Shown piece by piece: positions 25,285-34,457 of a stretch of 64,000 bases of DNA. A program made the position numbers and the translations under genes. The number at the start of each line of letters is the position of its first letter. The stretch's first letter is position 1. The notes under the pieces are model-generated. The model did no database searches. It was not told where the DNA came from and was given only the letters and a program-made list of their open reading frames with translations. The stretch is from DAISVY01 sp036826635 (GTDB lineage Bacteria > Zixibacteria > MSB-5A5 > GN15 > FEB-12): contig DAISVY010000010.1 of assembly GCA_036826635.1 (NCBI GenBank), positions 1-64,000 of the forward strand, written 5' to 3'.

Positions 25285-25920
25285 ATGTTTACCGGTCTTG
25301 TAGAGACGACAGGGATAGTCAAAGAGCTGCAATCGCGCGGCAATTATTTGGTCCTGACAATCTCTTCGAATTTGCCGGGTGACGAGATTTCCATCGGTGA
25401 TTCAATCTCATGTGACGGCACCTGCCTGACGGTGGTGCGGCAGGACAGGGACAGCTTTACGGTGGAAGCATCGCAGGAAACGATAGCCTGTGCCATTACC
25501 GGTCGCTATCGTGTGGGTACGCAAGTCAATCTGGAACGTGCCCTGCGGATGGGCGACCGTCTGGGCGGGCATTTCGTTACCGGTCATGTCGATTGCACCG
25601 GGGTAATTGCTTATCTCAGATCCGCAGGGGAATCTCTGGAACTGGCCGTCGATTACGACAGGAAATACGATGCGCTGGTAATCGAGAAAGGATCGGTGGC
25701 GGTCAACGGTGTATCGCTGACCGTTAATGCCTGTTCGTCCGGTCGATTCACGGTCAACTTGATTCCGCATACGGTCGCCGAAACCAATCTCACCAAGGCG
25801 AGAGAAGGAAAGGTCGTTAACCTTGAATTCGATTTAATCGGCAAATATGTTTTGAAAACTCATTCGGCTGCCTCGACAGGCGGTCTTACTATGGATATAC
25901 TAAACAAAAGCGGGTGGTGA
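25285..25920 (+). CDS. ribE: Riboflavin synthase alpha chain RibE
   Basis: 211 residues. Starts with the hallmark MFTGLVETTG and contains two lumazine-binding repeats, seen as SIGDSISCDGTCLTV in the first and VEKGSVAVNGVSLTV-like sequence in the second, with GGHFVTGHVDCTG between. It dismutates two molecules of dimethyl-ribityllumazine to riboflavin. Three bases separate it from ribD and one from ribBA, so it is cotranscribed. Confidence 0.97.
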   Translation: MFTGLVETTGIVKELQSRGNYLVLTISSNLPGDEISIGDSISCDGTCLTVVRQDRDSFTVEASQETIACAITGRYRVGTQVNLERALRMGDRLGGHFVTGHVDCTGVIAYLRSAGESLELAVDYDRKYDALVIEKGSVAVNGVSLTVNACSSGRFTVNLIPHTVAETNLTKAREGKVVNLEFDLIGKYVLKTHSAASTGGLTMDILNKSGW

Positions 25921-25921
25921 T

Positions 25922-27145
25922 ATGGAACTAAGCAATAGCCGGTTTAATACCATTCCCGAGGCAATAGAGGATATTCGTCAGGGTAAGTACGTTATTGTCG
26001 CCGATGACGAGAATCGCGAGAACGAAGGTGATCTCATAATGGCGGCCGAGGCCGTTACACCGGAGGCGGTTAATTTCTTTGCCAAACACGGTCGTGGTCT
26101 TGTTTGTGTGCCTCTTGCCGGAGAATACATCGAGCGGCTGAATCTGCACCCTATGGTCGAGAAGAATACGGCCCGTTTGGGTACGCGCTTCACTGTATCG
26201 GTGGATGCGCTGAAGGGGACGAGTACCGGTATCTCCGCCTATGATCGCGCCCTTACGATAAAGGCGCTGGTTGACGAGAGTACACACCCCGATGATCTCG
26301 GCCGTCCGGGACACATTTTCCCTCTGGAAGCGCTCAGCGGCGGGGTCCTGGCGCGGGCCGGACATACCGAAGCCACGGTCGATCTGGCCAGGCTGGCCGG
26401 GTTCAAGCCGGCCGGGGTGTTGTGTGAAATCATGGACGACGACGGGACCATGGCGCGGGTGCCGCGTCTCAGGGAATTTGCGCGCGAGTTCGGCCTCAAA
26501 ATGATAACGGTCCGTGATCTGATTGCTTATCGTCGCCGCACCGAGCGACTGGTCCACCGTATGACGACGGTCGATTTCCCGACCAAATACGGGCATTTTG
26601 TGCTGCATTCGTACCGATCCGACGTGGACGATAATCATCATATCGCTCTGGTAAAGGGAGAGGTAGAAGGGAAAAAGGACGTTCTGGTTCGGGTGCATTC
26701 CAGTTGTCTGACCGGTGACGTTTTCGGTTCCTATCGGTGCGATTGTGGTCCGCAGTTGCATCAGGCAATGCGTATGGTGGATAAGTCCGGTTGCGGAGTG
26801 ATTGTCTACATGCGTCAGGAAGGACGCGGGATCGGTCTGGCCAACAAAATTCGCGCCTATAAGCTTCAGGAATGCGGTCGGGACACGGTCGAGGCCAACG
26901 AGGATTTGGGCTTCGCGGCCGATTTGCGCGACTACGGAATCGGGGCGCAGATTCTGGTCGATTTGGGTCTGACTTCGATTCGCCTGATGACCAATAATCC
27001 GAAGAAAATCGTAGGGCTTGAGGGCTACGGTCTGGAGATAACGGAACGGGTTCCGGTGGAAATCCCTTCCTGCAAATATAACAGCCGATATCTGCAAACC
27101 AAACGGGACAAGATGGGACATCTGTTGCAATTGAGGAAAGTCTGA
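25922..27145 (+). CDS. ribBA: DHBP synthase / GTP cyclohydrolase II RibBA
   Basis: 407 residues. N-terminal DHBP synthase (about 1-205) with DDENRENEGDLIMAAE and the HTEA block RAGHTEATVDL; C-terminal GTP cyclohydrolase II (about 210-400) with zinc cysteines in CLTGDVFGSYRCDCGPQL, the catalytic YMRQEGRGIGL and LMTNNPKKIVGLEGYG. It supplies both starting materials of riboflavin synthesis. The fused form is common, and key residues of both halves appear intact. Confidence 0.97.
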   Translation: MELSNSRFNTIPEAIEDIRQGKYVIVADDENRENEGDLIMAAEAVTPEAVNFFAKHGRGLVCVPLAGEYIERLNLHPMVEKNTARLGTRFTVSVDALKGTSTGISAYDRALTIKALVDESTHPDDLGRPGHIFPLEALSGGVLARAGHTEATVDLARLAGFKPAGVLCEIMDDDGTMARVPRLREFAREFGLKMITVRDLIAYRRRTERLVHRMTTVDFPTKYGHFVLHSYRSDVDDNHHIALVKGEVEGKKDVLVRVHSSCLTGDVFGSYRCDCGPQLHQAMRMVDKSGCGVIVYMRQEGRGIGLANKIRAYKLQECGRDTVEANEDLGFAADLRDYGIGAQILVDLGLTSIRLMTNNPKKIVGLEGYGLEITERVPVEIPSCKYNSRYLQTKRDKMGHLLQLRKV

Positions 27146-27152
27146 GGTGCGA

Positions 27153-27623
27153 ATGAACACGGTCAAGTATGAAGGAACGCTGGATGCTTCCGGTCTGAAG
27201 GTCGGTCTGGTCGTCAGTCGGTTCAATAATTTCTTTACCGACAAACTGCTCGAGGGGGCTCTGGACTGTCTGGTCCGCAACGGTGCCGCCGAATCGGATC
27301 AGGCGATAGCTATGGTTCCGGGGGCTTTTGAGATTGTCCCGACAGCCGCGCGAATGGTCGAGAGCGGCCGTTTCGACGCCGTGGTTTGTCTGGGAGCGGT
27401 TATCCGCGGAGATACGCCGCATTTCGACTACATTGCGGCCGAGGTTTCCAAGGGGATAGCCCATCTTGGTATGCAGAGCAAAATCCCGGTTATTTTCGGT
27501 GTTATCACCACCGATACCCTGGAACAGGCTATCGAGCGGGCCGGAACCAAGGCTGGCAACAAGGGTTTCGATGCCGCCATGGCGGCTATTGAGATGGTTA
27601 ATCTGTATCGAGCTCTTGGTTAG
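27153..27623 (+). CDS. ribH: 6,7-dimethyl-8-ribityllumazine synthase RibH
   Basis: 156 residues from ATG 27153, with GAGG five bases upstream; a GTG at 27147 would overlap that site. Lumazine synthase signatures: VVSRFNNFFTDKLLEGAL, VPGAFEIVPTAARM, CLGAVIRGDTPHFDYIAAEV and IPVIFGVITTDTLEQA. It condenses the DHBP and diaminouracil products and in relatives forms pentamers or capsids. The ribBA stop is seven bases upstream, and nusB starts two bases after its stop. Confidence 0.97.
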   Translation: MNTVKYEGTLDASGLKVGLVVSRFNNFFTDKLLEGALDCLVRNGAAESDQAIAMVPGAFEIVPTAARMVESGRFDAVVCLGAVIRGDTPHFDYIAAEVSKGIAHLGMQSKIPVIFGVITTDTLEQAIERAGTKAGNKGFDAAMAAIEMVNLYRALG

Positions 27624-27624
27624 C

Positions 27625-28050
27625 ATGACCGAATCACCCCGCCATCGTGCCCGCATGCTTGTTCTGCAGGGCCTCTATGCCGCTGAAATAGGTGGTTTGC
27701 CTGCCGACGAAGTATGGCAGGAAATAATCCTGAATGACAAGCTGAGCGAAAAAACGTGCCAATTTGCCAAGGCGCTGTTCGACAAAACGATAGAAAGTCG
27801 TGCCCGGACCGACCAGGTTATTGCCCAACTGGCTCAACACTGGGTGCTGGAAAGAATTGCCGTCATCGATCAGATTATATTGCGTATGGCCATGACGGAG
27901 ATAAACAACATGCCCGATGTGCCGGTGAAGGTGGTTTTGAACGAAGCCATAGAATTGGCCAAGGAATTCTCCACGGCTGAATCGTCTTCCTTTATTAACG
28001 GTCTTCTGGACAGCTTCGTGAAGAACCCCCCGGAGTCGCCATCAGTATAA
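27625..28050 (+). CDS. nusB: Transcription antitermination factor NusB
   Basis: 141 residues from ATG 27625; the longer frame upstream overlaps ribH and is not used. All-helical NusB fold with PRHRARMLVLQGLYAAE, ILRMAMTEINNMPDVPVKVVLNEAIELAKEFS and SSFINGLLDSF. NusB binds boxA RNA with S10 for rRNA antitermination. The ribH-nusB order is very common. End of the rib transcript; no obvious terminator follows. Confidence 0.96.
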   Translation: MTESPRHRARMLVLQGLYAAEIGGLPADEVWQEIILNDKLSEKTCQFAKALFDKTIESRARTDQVIAQLAQHWVLERIAVIDQIILRMAMTEINNMPDVPVKVVLNEAIELAKEFSTAESSSFINGLLDSFVKNPPESPSV

Positions 28051-28090
28051 TCCCTGAAAAAGACCGGCCGGACCGGTTCGGAAATCAAAC

Positions 28091-28118
28091 TGGACAGGCC
28101 CGGAGAAACTGTTATATT
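28091..28118 (+). promoter_or_regulatory. Candidate promoter of the surface-glycan genes
   Basis: TGGACA (28091-28096), 16-base spacer, TATATT (28113-28118), 59 bases ahead of the GTG at 28177. Each box is one mismatch from consensus. Confidence 0.6.
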
Positions 28119-28176
28119 GGCGGCTTCACCAAACACTTACCGCCGGACGTGAGCCCGGAGGGAAAAACGGGAGAAA

Positions 28177-31176
28177 GTGCGCGGCGCATTCATGCTGGAA
28201 CGATTGCCGCAGGATTTTGATCGAACTAACGCCTTGATTGCGCTGGGCGTCTGGCTGGTAACGGTAATCGTTTATACGATGACTCAGGCCGTCACCGTTT
28301 CGTTTTGGGATTGCGGTGAGTTTGTCGCCTGTAGTTGCATCCTGGGGATACCCCACCCGCCCGGAACTCCGTTGTTCATTATGGCCGGGCGTCTGTTCTC
28401 GTTACTGCCGTTTTTCACCGATGCCGCAGCCAGGGTGACTTTCCTCTCGGCCGTGTGCTCTTCGATAGCTACCCTGTTCGGATACCTCTGCGCCGTACGT
28501 ATCCTTCGCACCTGGTTCAAAGCCGACCGGTCGTTTTACAGCCGTCTTCTGATTTACGCCGGGGCGGCCTGTGGTGCTTTGTTGCTGGCGTTCGGGCGGA
28601 CACAGTGGAACAATTCGGTCGAGGCCGAGGTGTACGGAATGTCCATGATGGTAATGATGGGCATCCTGTGGCTTACCCTGATCTATTTCGAGAAGCGCGG
28701 TACGATGGTCGGCGACCGTATAATGCTGACGGTTGTCTACCTGGCTTTTCTGGGGATCGGCGTTCACATGACCACGTTTCTTATTCTCCCGGTCTGTGCG
28801 CTGGTGTTTGTTCTGAAAAAAAAGACCCCCATGTGGGTATGGTTTACCCTGGGGATATTCTTTCTGGTCGAGCTGTTTCTTATTTTCGCGCTTTCATCAC
28901 GGTCGGGGGAGATCCCTTACTATTTGCCGATAGTCATCGTTTTTCTGCTGTACGTTTTTTATATACTGTCGTTCGAACATATCCCGCGGCTGTTTCTGCT
29001 CTATGGCCTTGGCTTTCTTGTCTCGTGTGTTCCGGCCATAGCCGATTTCTCGGGGGCGGGAGCGAGGTCATGGACGCTTCTTGGCGAGACAGTATTCTGT
29101 CTTCTTTTCGTTTACAGCCTGTATGAGTTGTTTCGGTACTTTCGCCGGCGTAAAAATGACCGGACAACCCCGGTGCAGGGAGCCGTGGCGGCCTCGTTTG
29201 TCATCGCGGCGGCAGTGTTAAGCGCTGTTCTGATGAGTGGCATCAAGGGCTACCACAGTTTTCTCATCATTTCCGTCGCTGTCCTGGTTATTCTGGGTCT
29301 GCTGGTATGGCGCCATATTCGTCTGCCGATTCTTCTTGCGCTGGCCGCAACGTCGTTGATCATAATCGGTGTGCGTGAGTTCTTCTTCGGAGGAATAATT
29401 GCCGCGGTGCTGATACTGCTGCTCGGGATAATCTGGCGTTTCGAGGGCTGGAAAACGGCTCTGCTGGTAATTGTCATGGCGATGGCCGGGTTCTCGATAC
29501 ACATCTTCGTTCCGGTGCGTTCATCGTTGCAGCCTTCCATTAACGAAAACAATCCCTCGCAGTCGCTCGACACGACGATCAACTTCCTCGAACGCAAACA
29601 GTACGGTTCCATGTCGATGACCGAGCGGATGTTCACGCGCCGGGCCGAATGGGAAAACCAGTTCGGGACTTATCGTCGCATGGGTTTCTGGGGGTTCTTC
29701 CAGGAGCAATATGGTTTCGAGGGACGCCGATTCCTGGTTTTGTTTATCATCGGAATGTTCGGTATCTGGGAGGCCTGTCGACGAAAACCCGAGGTCGGTC
29801 TGGTGCTGGTCATTCTGTTGCTGGTGAGCACGGTGGGGTTGATCTTGTATATGAATTTCGCCGACGGTTCCCGGATAAACCCGGTTACCGGCGGTGACTA
29901 TCTGGAAGTTCGTGACCGCGACTATTTCTTTACGCCCGGTTTCATGCTCTTTGGTCTGGCTGTCGGGCTGGGGATATCCGGTCTGATACAATATCTGCGT
30001 GATATGTTCCGTAAATCGCACCCGGTGCCCGGAAAAGTCGTGCTGGCGGTTTTGCCGATACTGTTTCTGCTGCCGGTCAATACGATAGCCGCTAACTATT
30101 TCTTCTGCGACCGTTCCAAAAACTACATGGCTTACGACTATGCCTGGAATATCCTCATCTCCGCGGACGAGAATGCGGTCGTATTCACCAACGGTGACAA
30201 TGATACTTTCCCGGTGTGGTGTCTGCAGGAAGCTTACGGTATTCGCAAGGATGTCAAGATTATCAACCTGTCTTTGGGCAACACCGACTGGTATATCAAA
30301 CAGGTCCGGGATAAAATGGGTCTGGAGTTGGGCTGGACCGATGCCGAAATAGATGCCTTGCGGCCCTATCGGTATCCCGACGGTCGGACGTTCCGGGTTC
30401 AGGATCAATTGGTCGACCGCATCATTCAGTACAATGCGAACCGAATACCGATTGACTACTCGGTTACGGTAAGCAGCGGCGCTCGCAAGTTTGACGGTTG
30501 CAATATCGATACCCTTCTCGAGATGCACGGTCTGATCTTCCGTCTGACCGACTCGGCGGCCGGTGATCTGCGGGTGGATATCGAGCGCTCCGTGGATTTC
30601 TTCACCAACCCCGACAAGTTCAAATATCGTAGTCTTGACGATCCGTCGGTGTACAAAGACGAAACGGCACACCGCCTGAGCCGTAACGTGGGAAGTACTA
30701 TTCTCCTGCTGGCCGAGGCCCTTCGCAATGAGGGGAAGATGGAACAGGCTGTCGGCGTGGTGCAGTTTGCCGCCCAAAAAATACCGTTTGCCGACGATGT
30801 TATCGAAATCCTGGCGGCCCTTTATGCCCGGCAGGGGAAGCCCGAACTGCTGGTCCAGTTGCTGGACGATTCCGAATACGGCGGTGATTCGCTGCGAATT
30901 CGGGTCCTTCTGGCTCGCGCTTACCGTATCGCCAAACAGGAGGATAAAGCGGAGGCGGTTCTTACCGATTTACTCGGTAAGCATCCGTCATGTCGCGATG
31001 CCCTGGATGAATTGATGTCGATGTATATAACGCAACGGGATCTTCAGAAAATGCTTCTTACTCTTCAATCCTGGGTCAGGTACAATCCTGACGACCTCGA
31101 AGTGCGAGGGGCTCTTCAGGATCTCGTGCGAAGTATGGCCGAGGCACAACAGAAATCCGCCGGTGACAGTCTGTGA
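28177..31176 (+). CDS. DUF2723/TMEM260-like membrane glycosyltransferase with C-terminal TPR region
   Basis: 999 residues from GTG 28177 (ATG 28192 also possible). The N-terminal hallmark of DUF2723 is clear: SFWDCGEFVACSCILGIPHPPGTPLFIMAGRLFS, read here from about 47 to 80, followed by many membrane segments (roughly 12-14 to residue 640). The family includes human TMEM260, an O-mannosyltransferase using a lipid-linked donor; this acceptor is unknown. Residues about 650-780 form an extracytoplasmic domain (NGDNDTFPVWCLQEAYGIRK), and about 840-980 look like TPR helices (LLLAEALRNEGKMEQAVGVV). GTGA overlap with the next gene. Confidence 0.88.
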   Translation: MRGAFMLERLPQDFDRTNALIALGVWLVTVIVYTMTQAVTVSFWDCGEFVACSCILGIPHPPGTPLFIMAGRLFSLLPFFTDAAARVTFLSAVCSSIATLFGYLCAVRILRTWFKADRSFYSRLLIYAGAACGALLLAFGRTQWNNSVEAEVYGMSMMVMMGILWLTLIYFEKRGTMVGDRIMLTVVYLAFLGIGVHMTTFLILPVCALVFVLKKKTPMWVWFTLGIFFLVELFLIFALSSRSGEIPYYLPIVIVFLLYVFYILSFEHIPRLFLLYGLGFLVSCVPAIADFSGAGARSWTLLGETVFCLLFVYSLYELFRYFRRRKNDRTTPVQGAVAASFVIAAAVLSAVLMSGIKGYHSFLIISVAVLVILGLLVWRHIRLPILLALAATSLIIIGVREFFFGGIIAAVLILLLGIIWRFEGWKTALLVIVMAMAGFSIHIFVPVRSSLQPSINENNPSQSLDTTINFLERKQYGSMSMTERMFTRRAEWENQFGTYRRMGFWGFFQEQYGFEGRRFLVLFIIGMFGIWEACRRKPEVGLVLVILLLVSTVGLILYMNFADGSRINPVTGGDYLEVRDRDYFFTPGFMLFGLAVGLGISGLIQYLRDMFRKSHPVPGKVVLAVLPILFLLPVNTIAANYFFCDRSKNYMAYDYAWNILISADENAVVFTNGDNDTFPVWCLQEAYGIRKDVKIINLSLGNTDWYIKQVRDKMGLELGWTDAEIDALRPYRYPDGRTFRVQDQLVDRIIQYNANRIPIDYSVTVSSGARKFDGCNIDTLLEMHGLIFRLTDSAAGDLRVDIERSVDFFTNPDKFKYRSLDDPSVYKDETAHRLSRNVGSTILLLAEALRNEGKMEQAVGVVQFAAQKIPFADDVIEILAALYARQGKPELLVQLLDDSEYGGDSLRIRVLLARAYRIAKQEDKAEAVLTDLLGKHPSCRDALDELMSMYITQRDLQKMLLTLQSWVRYNPDDLEVRGALQDLVRSMAEAQQKSAGDSL

Positions 31177-32285
31177 ACATTCTGGCTCTCAACTGGAACG
31201 ATTTGAAGAATCCGTACGGAGGAGGGGCGGAAGTACATCTGGAAGAACTGCTGCGACGGATGGTGCGTTGCGGGCATTCGGTAACGTTGCTGTGTTCGGG
31301 CTGGAAAGGCTGCTCCGCCGAGGAAACTGTCGAGGGTATTCGGATAATACGCCGGGGAAATCGTTATAACTTCAATTTCGTTGTTCCCCGACATCTGCGG
31401 CGTCTGGCTCGGGAAAATCGGTATGATATCCTGATTGAGGATATCAATAAGATTCCGTTCTATACTCCCCTGTTTCTCAAGATGAAGCGGTTGGTGGTTA
31501 TCCCGCACCTGATCGGCGGCAGTGTTTTTCACGAGATCAATTTCGTGCTGGCCTCTTACATTTATCTGCTTGAAAGGCCGATGATACCGATCTATCGGCG
31601 TTACCCGTTCAACGTCATATCCGAGTCTACGGCCGAGGAAATCACCCGTCGGGGAGTGCCCGAAAAGAACGTGTCGGTGCTGCATTGCGGGATAGACCGG
31701 GAAATGTATTCGTACGATTCTTCGGTTACCAAGTATGAGCAGCCGACCGTGCTCTATCTCGGAAGAATAAAGAAATATAAGTCCGTTCAGCATGTTGTCC
31801 GTGCTATGGTAAAAGTGCGGCAGAAACTGCCAACCGCTCGACTCATGGTGGTGGGAGCGGGGGATTACCTGTCGGCTCTCCAATCGCTGGCCCGGTCGCT
31901 GGGAATAGCCGAGGCGGTGGAGTTTCCCGGGTTCGTTTCTCAGCAAGAGAAAGTGGACCGTATGCGGCGAGCCCATGTGTCGGTGCTGCCGTCCCTCAAG
32001 GAGGGTTGGGGACTAACCAATATCGAGGCCAATTCGGTCGGTACGGCGGTACTGGCGGCCAACTCGCCCGGGCTGAGAGACTCGGTCAGGGAAGGGGTCT
32101 CCGGTCTTTTGTACGAGTATGGCAACGTTGATCAACTGGCGGATAAACTGCTGTTACTTCTACAGGACACGGCCATGCGCGAGAAATTGCAGCAGGGCGC
32201 CCTGGAATGGGCCGACCGTTTCAACTGGGACAAGGCAGCCGGGAAATTCGAGCAAATCCTCAGGGAAATCGTGGAGTCGGATTGA
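31173..32285 (+). CDS. Glycosyltransferase family 4 (GT-B)
   Basis: 370 residues from GTG 31173, which overlaps the previous stop by four bases. N-terminal GT4 pattern NILALNWNDLKNPYGGGAEVH with the Gly-rich donor/acceptor loop, and a C-terminal Rossmann half with TVLYLGRIKKYKSVQHVVRA, LMVVGAGDYLSALQSLA, VEFPGFVSQQEKVDRMRRAHVSVLPSLKEGWGLTNIEANS (E-x7-E type). It moves a sugar from an activated nucleotide donor on the cytoplasmic face; neither donor nor acceptor can be read from sequence. Middle gene of the glycan set. Confidence 0.92.
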   Translation: MNILALNWNDLKNPYGGGAEVHLEELLRRMVRCGHSVTLLCSGWKGCSAEETVEGIRIIRRGNRYNFNFVVPRHLRRLARENRYDILIEDINKIPFYTPLFLKMKRLVVIPHLIGGSVFHEINFVLASYIYLLERPMIPIYRRYPFNVISESTAEEITRRGVPEKNVSVLHCGIDREMYSYDSSVTKYEQPTVLYLGRIKKYKSVQHVVRAMVKVRQKLPTARLMVVGAGDYLSALQSLARSLGIAEAVEFPGFVSQQEKVDRMRRAHVSVLPSLKEGWGLTNIEANSVGTAVLAANSPGLRDSVREGVSGLLYEYGNVDQLADKLLLLLQDTAMREKLQQGALEWADRFNWDKAAGKFEQILREIVESD

Positions 32286-33298
32286 TGGACCGCGGACGAC
32301 GCAAACTTCTTTCTTTTGCCCTGGGTGTGTTGATCTCGGTGGTTCTGCTGTGGCTTCTGTTTCGGGAAATAGAATTCGCCGAGCTGATCGAGGCTCTGAA
32401 AGAAGCGCGCTACCTCTGGCTGCTTCCCAACATTGCGTTGATTATCTTCTCCATGTATCAGCGGGCCTATCGCTGGGATTTCATGGTGCGACCGGTCAAA
32501 AAAGTGCGGTTCTCCAACCTTCTGGCCGCAACCTGTATCGGGTTTATGGCCAATAATGTCTTGCCGCTTCGTTTGGGGGAATTCGTACGGGCCTATTCGC
32601 TGGCCTGGCAGGATCGCGGGATCAGCAAATCGGCCTCGCTTGCGACCATCTTCGTCGAGCGCATGGTTTTTGATCTCGTGGCGCTGTTGCTCATTCTGGG
32701 GGTCGTAATCTCCGTTACCGCCGTGGATATCATGGGCCAGATGAGAATGGGCATTTATATCTGTATTCTGGTGGCTCTGCTGGGGTTGACGTTTGTCACG
32801 ATCATGGCCCTCAAGCCCAGTCAGGCCGGGAGCTTTCTGACCAGATATCTGTTCTTTCTGCCTGCTCGTATGAAAGATCAGGTCAGAGCCATTGTGATGA
32901 AGTTCTCTAACGGTCTGGAATTCATAAAGCATGGCCGGACAGTCGCTTCGGTGAGTTTTCAAACCGTTCTGATCTGGTTGTCGATGGGGCTGTCCAACTA
33001 TTTCGTTTTTGTGGCTTTCGATTTTGACCTGCCGCTCGATGCTTCGTTTTTCCTGTTGGTGGTGGTTTCTATTTCCATTCTTATTCCGTCGTCGCCGGGT
33101 TTTGTCGGGGTATATCATGCCGGGGCCGTTTTCGCTCTTCAGCAATACGGGATCGGCCGCGAAGCTGCTTTGTCGTTTGCTCTCGTGCTGCATGCCGCCC
33201 AGTATATTCCTATTACCGTAATGGGATTTTACTACCTGAAGAAAGAGCACCTCTCGCTTCGTCGTCTGGAAGAAGAAGCGAAAACTATGAGCGAGTAA
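32285..33298 (+). CDS. Flippase-like integral membrane protein (UPF0104/LPG synthase TM family)
   Basis: 337 residues from ATG 32285, which overlaps the GT4 stop by one base. About eight membrane segments; the family pattern is NNVLPLRLGEFVRAYSL and SLATIFVERMVFDLVALL, then a C-terminal SSPGFVGVYHAGAVFAL. Members include the flippase domain of MprF, and others are thought to handle polyprenyl-linked or lipid-linked substrates. Next to two glycosyltransferases, a role in moving a lipid-linked sugar is the natural guess. Confidence 0.88.
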   Translation: MDRGRRKLLSFALGVLISVVLLWLLFREIEFAELIEALKEARYLWLLPNIALIIFSMYQRAYRWDFMVRPVKKVRFSNLLAATCIGFMANNVLPLRLGEFVRAYSLAWQDRGISKSASLATIFVERMVFDLVALLLILGVVISVTAVDIMGQMRMGIYICILVALLGLTFVTIMALKPSQAGSFLTRYLFFLPARMKDQVRAIVMKFSNGLEFIKHGRTVASVSFQTVLIWLSMGLSNYFVFVAFDFDLPLDASFFLLVVVSISILIPSSPGFVGVYHAGAVFALQQYGIGREAALSFALVLHAAQYIPITVMGFYYLKKEHLSLRRLEEEAKTMSE

Positions 33299-33336
33299 CG
33301 CCGTCGTCGGTCGTTCCGGGGTAGAGATGTTCAAAC

Positions 33337-33365
33337 TTGACTTGACCTTTCCCGCCGAATAAGAT
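33337..33365 (+). promoter_or_regulatory. Candidate promoter of the coiled-coil operon
   Basis: TTGACT (33337-33342), 17-base spacer, TAAGAT (33360-33365), 21 bases before the start at 33387. Confidence 0.5.
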
Positions 33366-33386
33366 CATAAAAAAAGGTGACAGGCT

Positions 33387-33935
33387 ATGAAAAAACTGCT
33401 GCTGGCAGTAGTTCTGCTGGTGTTGTTGGTCGTGATAAGTTATGTGAAGGTTGTCCGCGATCATAACCGCGAAGCGGAGGCCGATACCCGGGGCTATGAC
33501 CGAGGCCGGGAGGAAATGCGAGAGCAGCAGAGCCGGGCCGATTCTCTCCAGACGCTGCTGGACCAATCAGAAAGTACTTTTACCGAATCGCTCTCCGTGA
33601 AAGACCGGCGCTATGCCGAGCTTACGGATTCTCTTGACGCGGTCATCAAAGATCGAGACGAAAAAGAAACTCTGTTGCAAAAACAGGGAGGGCGGTTGTC
33701 CGAAGCCAACAAGGATGTGCGAGCATCGGAGGAAGAAAAGTCCGATCAGGAAACCGGCGAGACCAGGAAGATACTCGATCATTATATGCTCGCAGTGAAG
33801 AAACTGCCGGCTGACCTTTCGAAATACGAGCGGCGAGTGGCTTTGTCCGAGATAAGATCTGAAACAGCCCGGAAATTCTCGATTACGGTTGCCGAGCTTA
33901 ACGAGATACGAGAAGCGAACAAGCTTGATTACTGA
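33387..33935 (+). CDS. Membrane-anchored coiled-coil protein
   Basis: 182 residues. One N-terminal membrane segment (LLLAVVLLVLLVVISYVKVV), then a long charged coiled coil (about 25-130) rich in Glu, Arg, Asp and Leu, and a C-terminal helical region (KILDHYMLAVKKLPADLSKYERRVALSEIRSE). No known domain was recognised. The HTH protein gene begins eight bases after its stop, so the two are coupled; such pairs can be membrane sensor plus regulator, but nothing here proves it. Confidence 0.75.
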   Translation: MKKLLLAVVLLVLLVVISYVKVVRDHNREAEADTRGYDRGREEMREQQSRADSLQTLLDQSESTFTESLSVKDRRYAELTDSLDAVIKDRDEKETLLQKQGGRLSEANKDVRASEEEKSDQETGETRKILDHYMLAVKKLPADLSKYERRVALSEIRSETARKFSITVAELNEIREANKLDY

Positions 33936-33943
33936 GCACAAGC

Positions 33944-34261
33944 ATGGGAAAGCGCCAGGAATTCGAGTTTGCCGAAGTGCCGGTAGATAAGCTCATTCTG
34001 GAGTCGTTTGCCAACGAACGATCGGCCTATCACCTTAAGTTTAGCAGTTCTGTCTCTTCGGCGGAACTGGGGAAACTTCGCAGTAAGCTCAACTGGCATA
34101 TAAATCACTCTCTGTCCGCTCGCCAGAAACAGGTTATCCGGGCTTTTCTGGCCGGGAAAAAAGAGCGGGAAATTGCCGTTACTTTGGGGGTTACCCAACA
34201 GGTTGTGAATATTTATAAACATCGGGCTATCAAGAAGTTGCACAAGATATTGGTGGCCTGA
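33944..34261 (+). CDS. Small sigma-70 region 4/LuxR-type helix-turn-helix protein
   Basis: 105 residues. The last 50 form a tetrahelical HTH of the sigma-70 region 4/LuxR type: LSARQKQVIRAFLAGKKERE, IAVTLGVTQQVVNIYKHRAI, KKLHKIL. The first 55 residues are unrecognised (FEFAEVPVDKLILESFANER). There is no region 2, so it is not a complete sigma factor; a DNA-binding regulator is more likely. Cotranscribed with the membrane coiled-coil protein upstream and perhaps with the 57-residue protein downstream. Confidence 0.8.
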   Translation: MGKRQEFEFAEVPVDKLILESFANERSAYHLKFSSSVSSAELGKLRSKLNWHINHSLSARQKQVIRAFLAGKKEREIAVTLGVTQQVVNIYKHRAIKKLHKILVA

Positions 34262-34353
34262 GGTGTATGTTAAGCGACTGGTATATAGAGACCTGAAGGA
34301 CGCGACCCGGTCCCGAGGTCAGGCCAATTTTCGGAACCGGCTTGTGTGCCACT

Positions 34354-34416
34354 AAAGGAGGTGATAGTATCAAGAAGGCATCCTTATTTTGCCGCTTACT
34401 GGAGTATGTGATGTGA
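34354..34416 (+). other. Perfect Shine-Dalgarno sequence followed by a short frame without a standard start
   Basis: AAAGGAGGTGAT at 34354-34365 matches the complement of the 16S rRNA 3' end almost perfectly. At the right distance (34369) the codon is ATC, not ATG/GTG/TTG; the frame reads KKASLFCRLLEYVM and stops at 34416. A GTG inside the site (34361) opens another 16-codon frame. It could be a leader peptide with a rare start, a decayed gene, or a ribosome-binding RNA element. It lies between the HTH gene and the small gene at 34458. Confidence 0.35.
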
Positions 34417-34457
34417 CTAACTGGATTCGAAGGTGACCGGAAAATAAGGAGTAAAAT

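Noticed and set aside
23989..25332. 447-residue leftward frame over the FMN riboswitch and ribD
   Set aside because: Runs antisense through a clear riboswitch and ribD; no ribosome site.
25928..27280. 450-residue frame opposite ribBA
   Set aside because: Antisense shadow; ribBA is complete and certain on the other strand.
29521..30777. 418-residue frame opposite the DUF2723 gene
   Set aside because: Antisense shadow with His/Gln-rich composition typical of reversed coding sequence.
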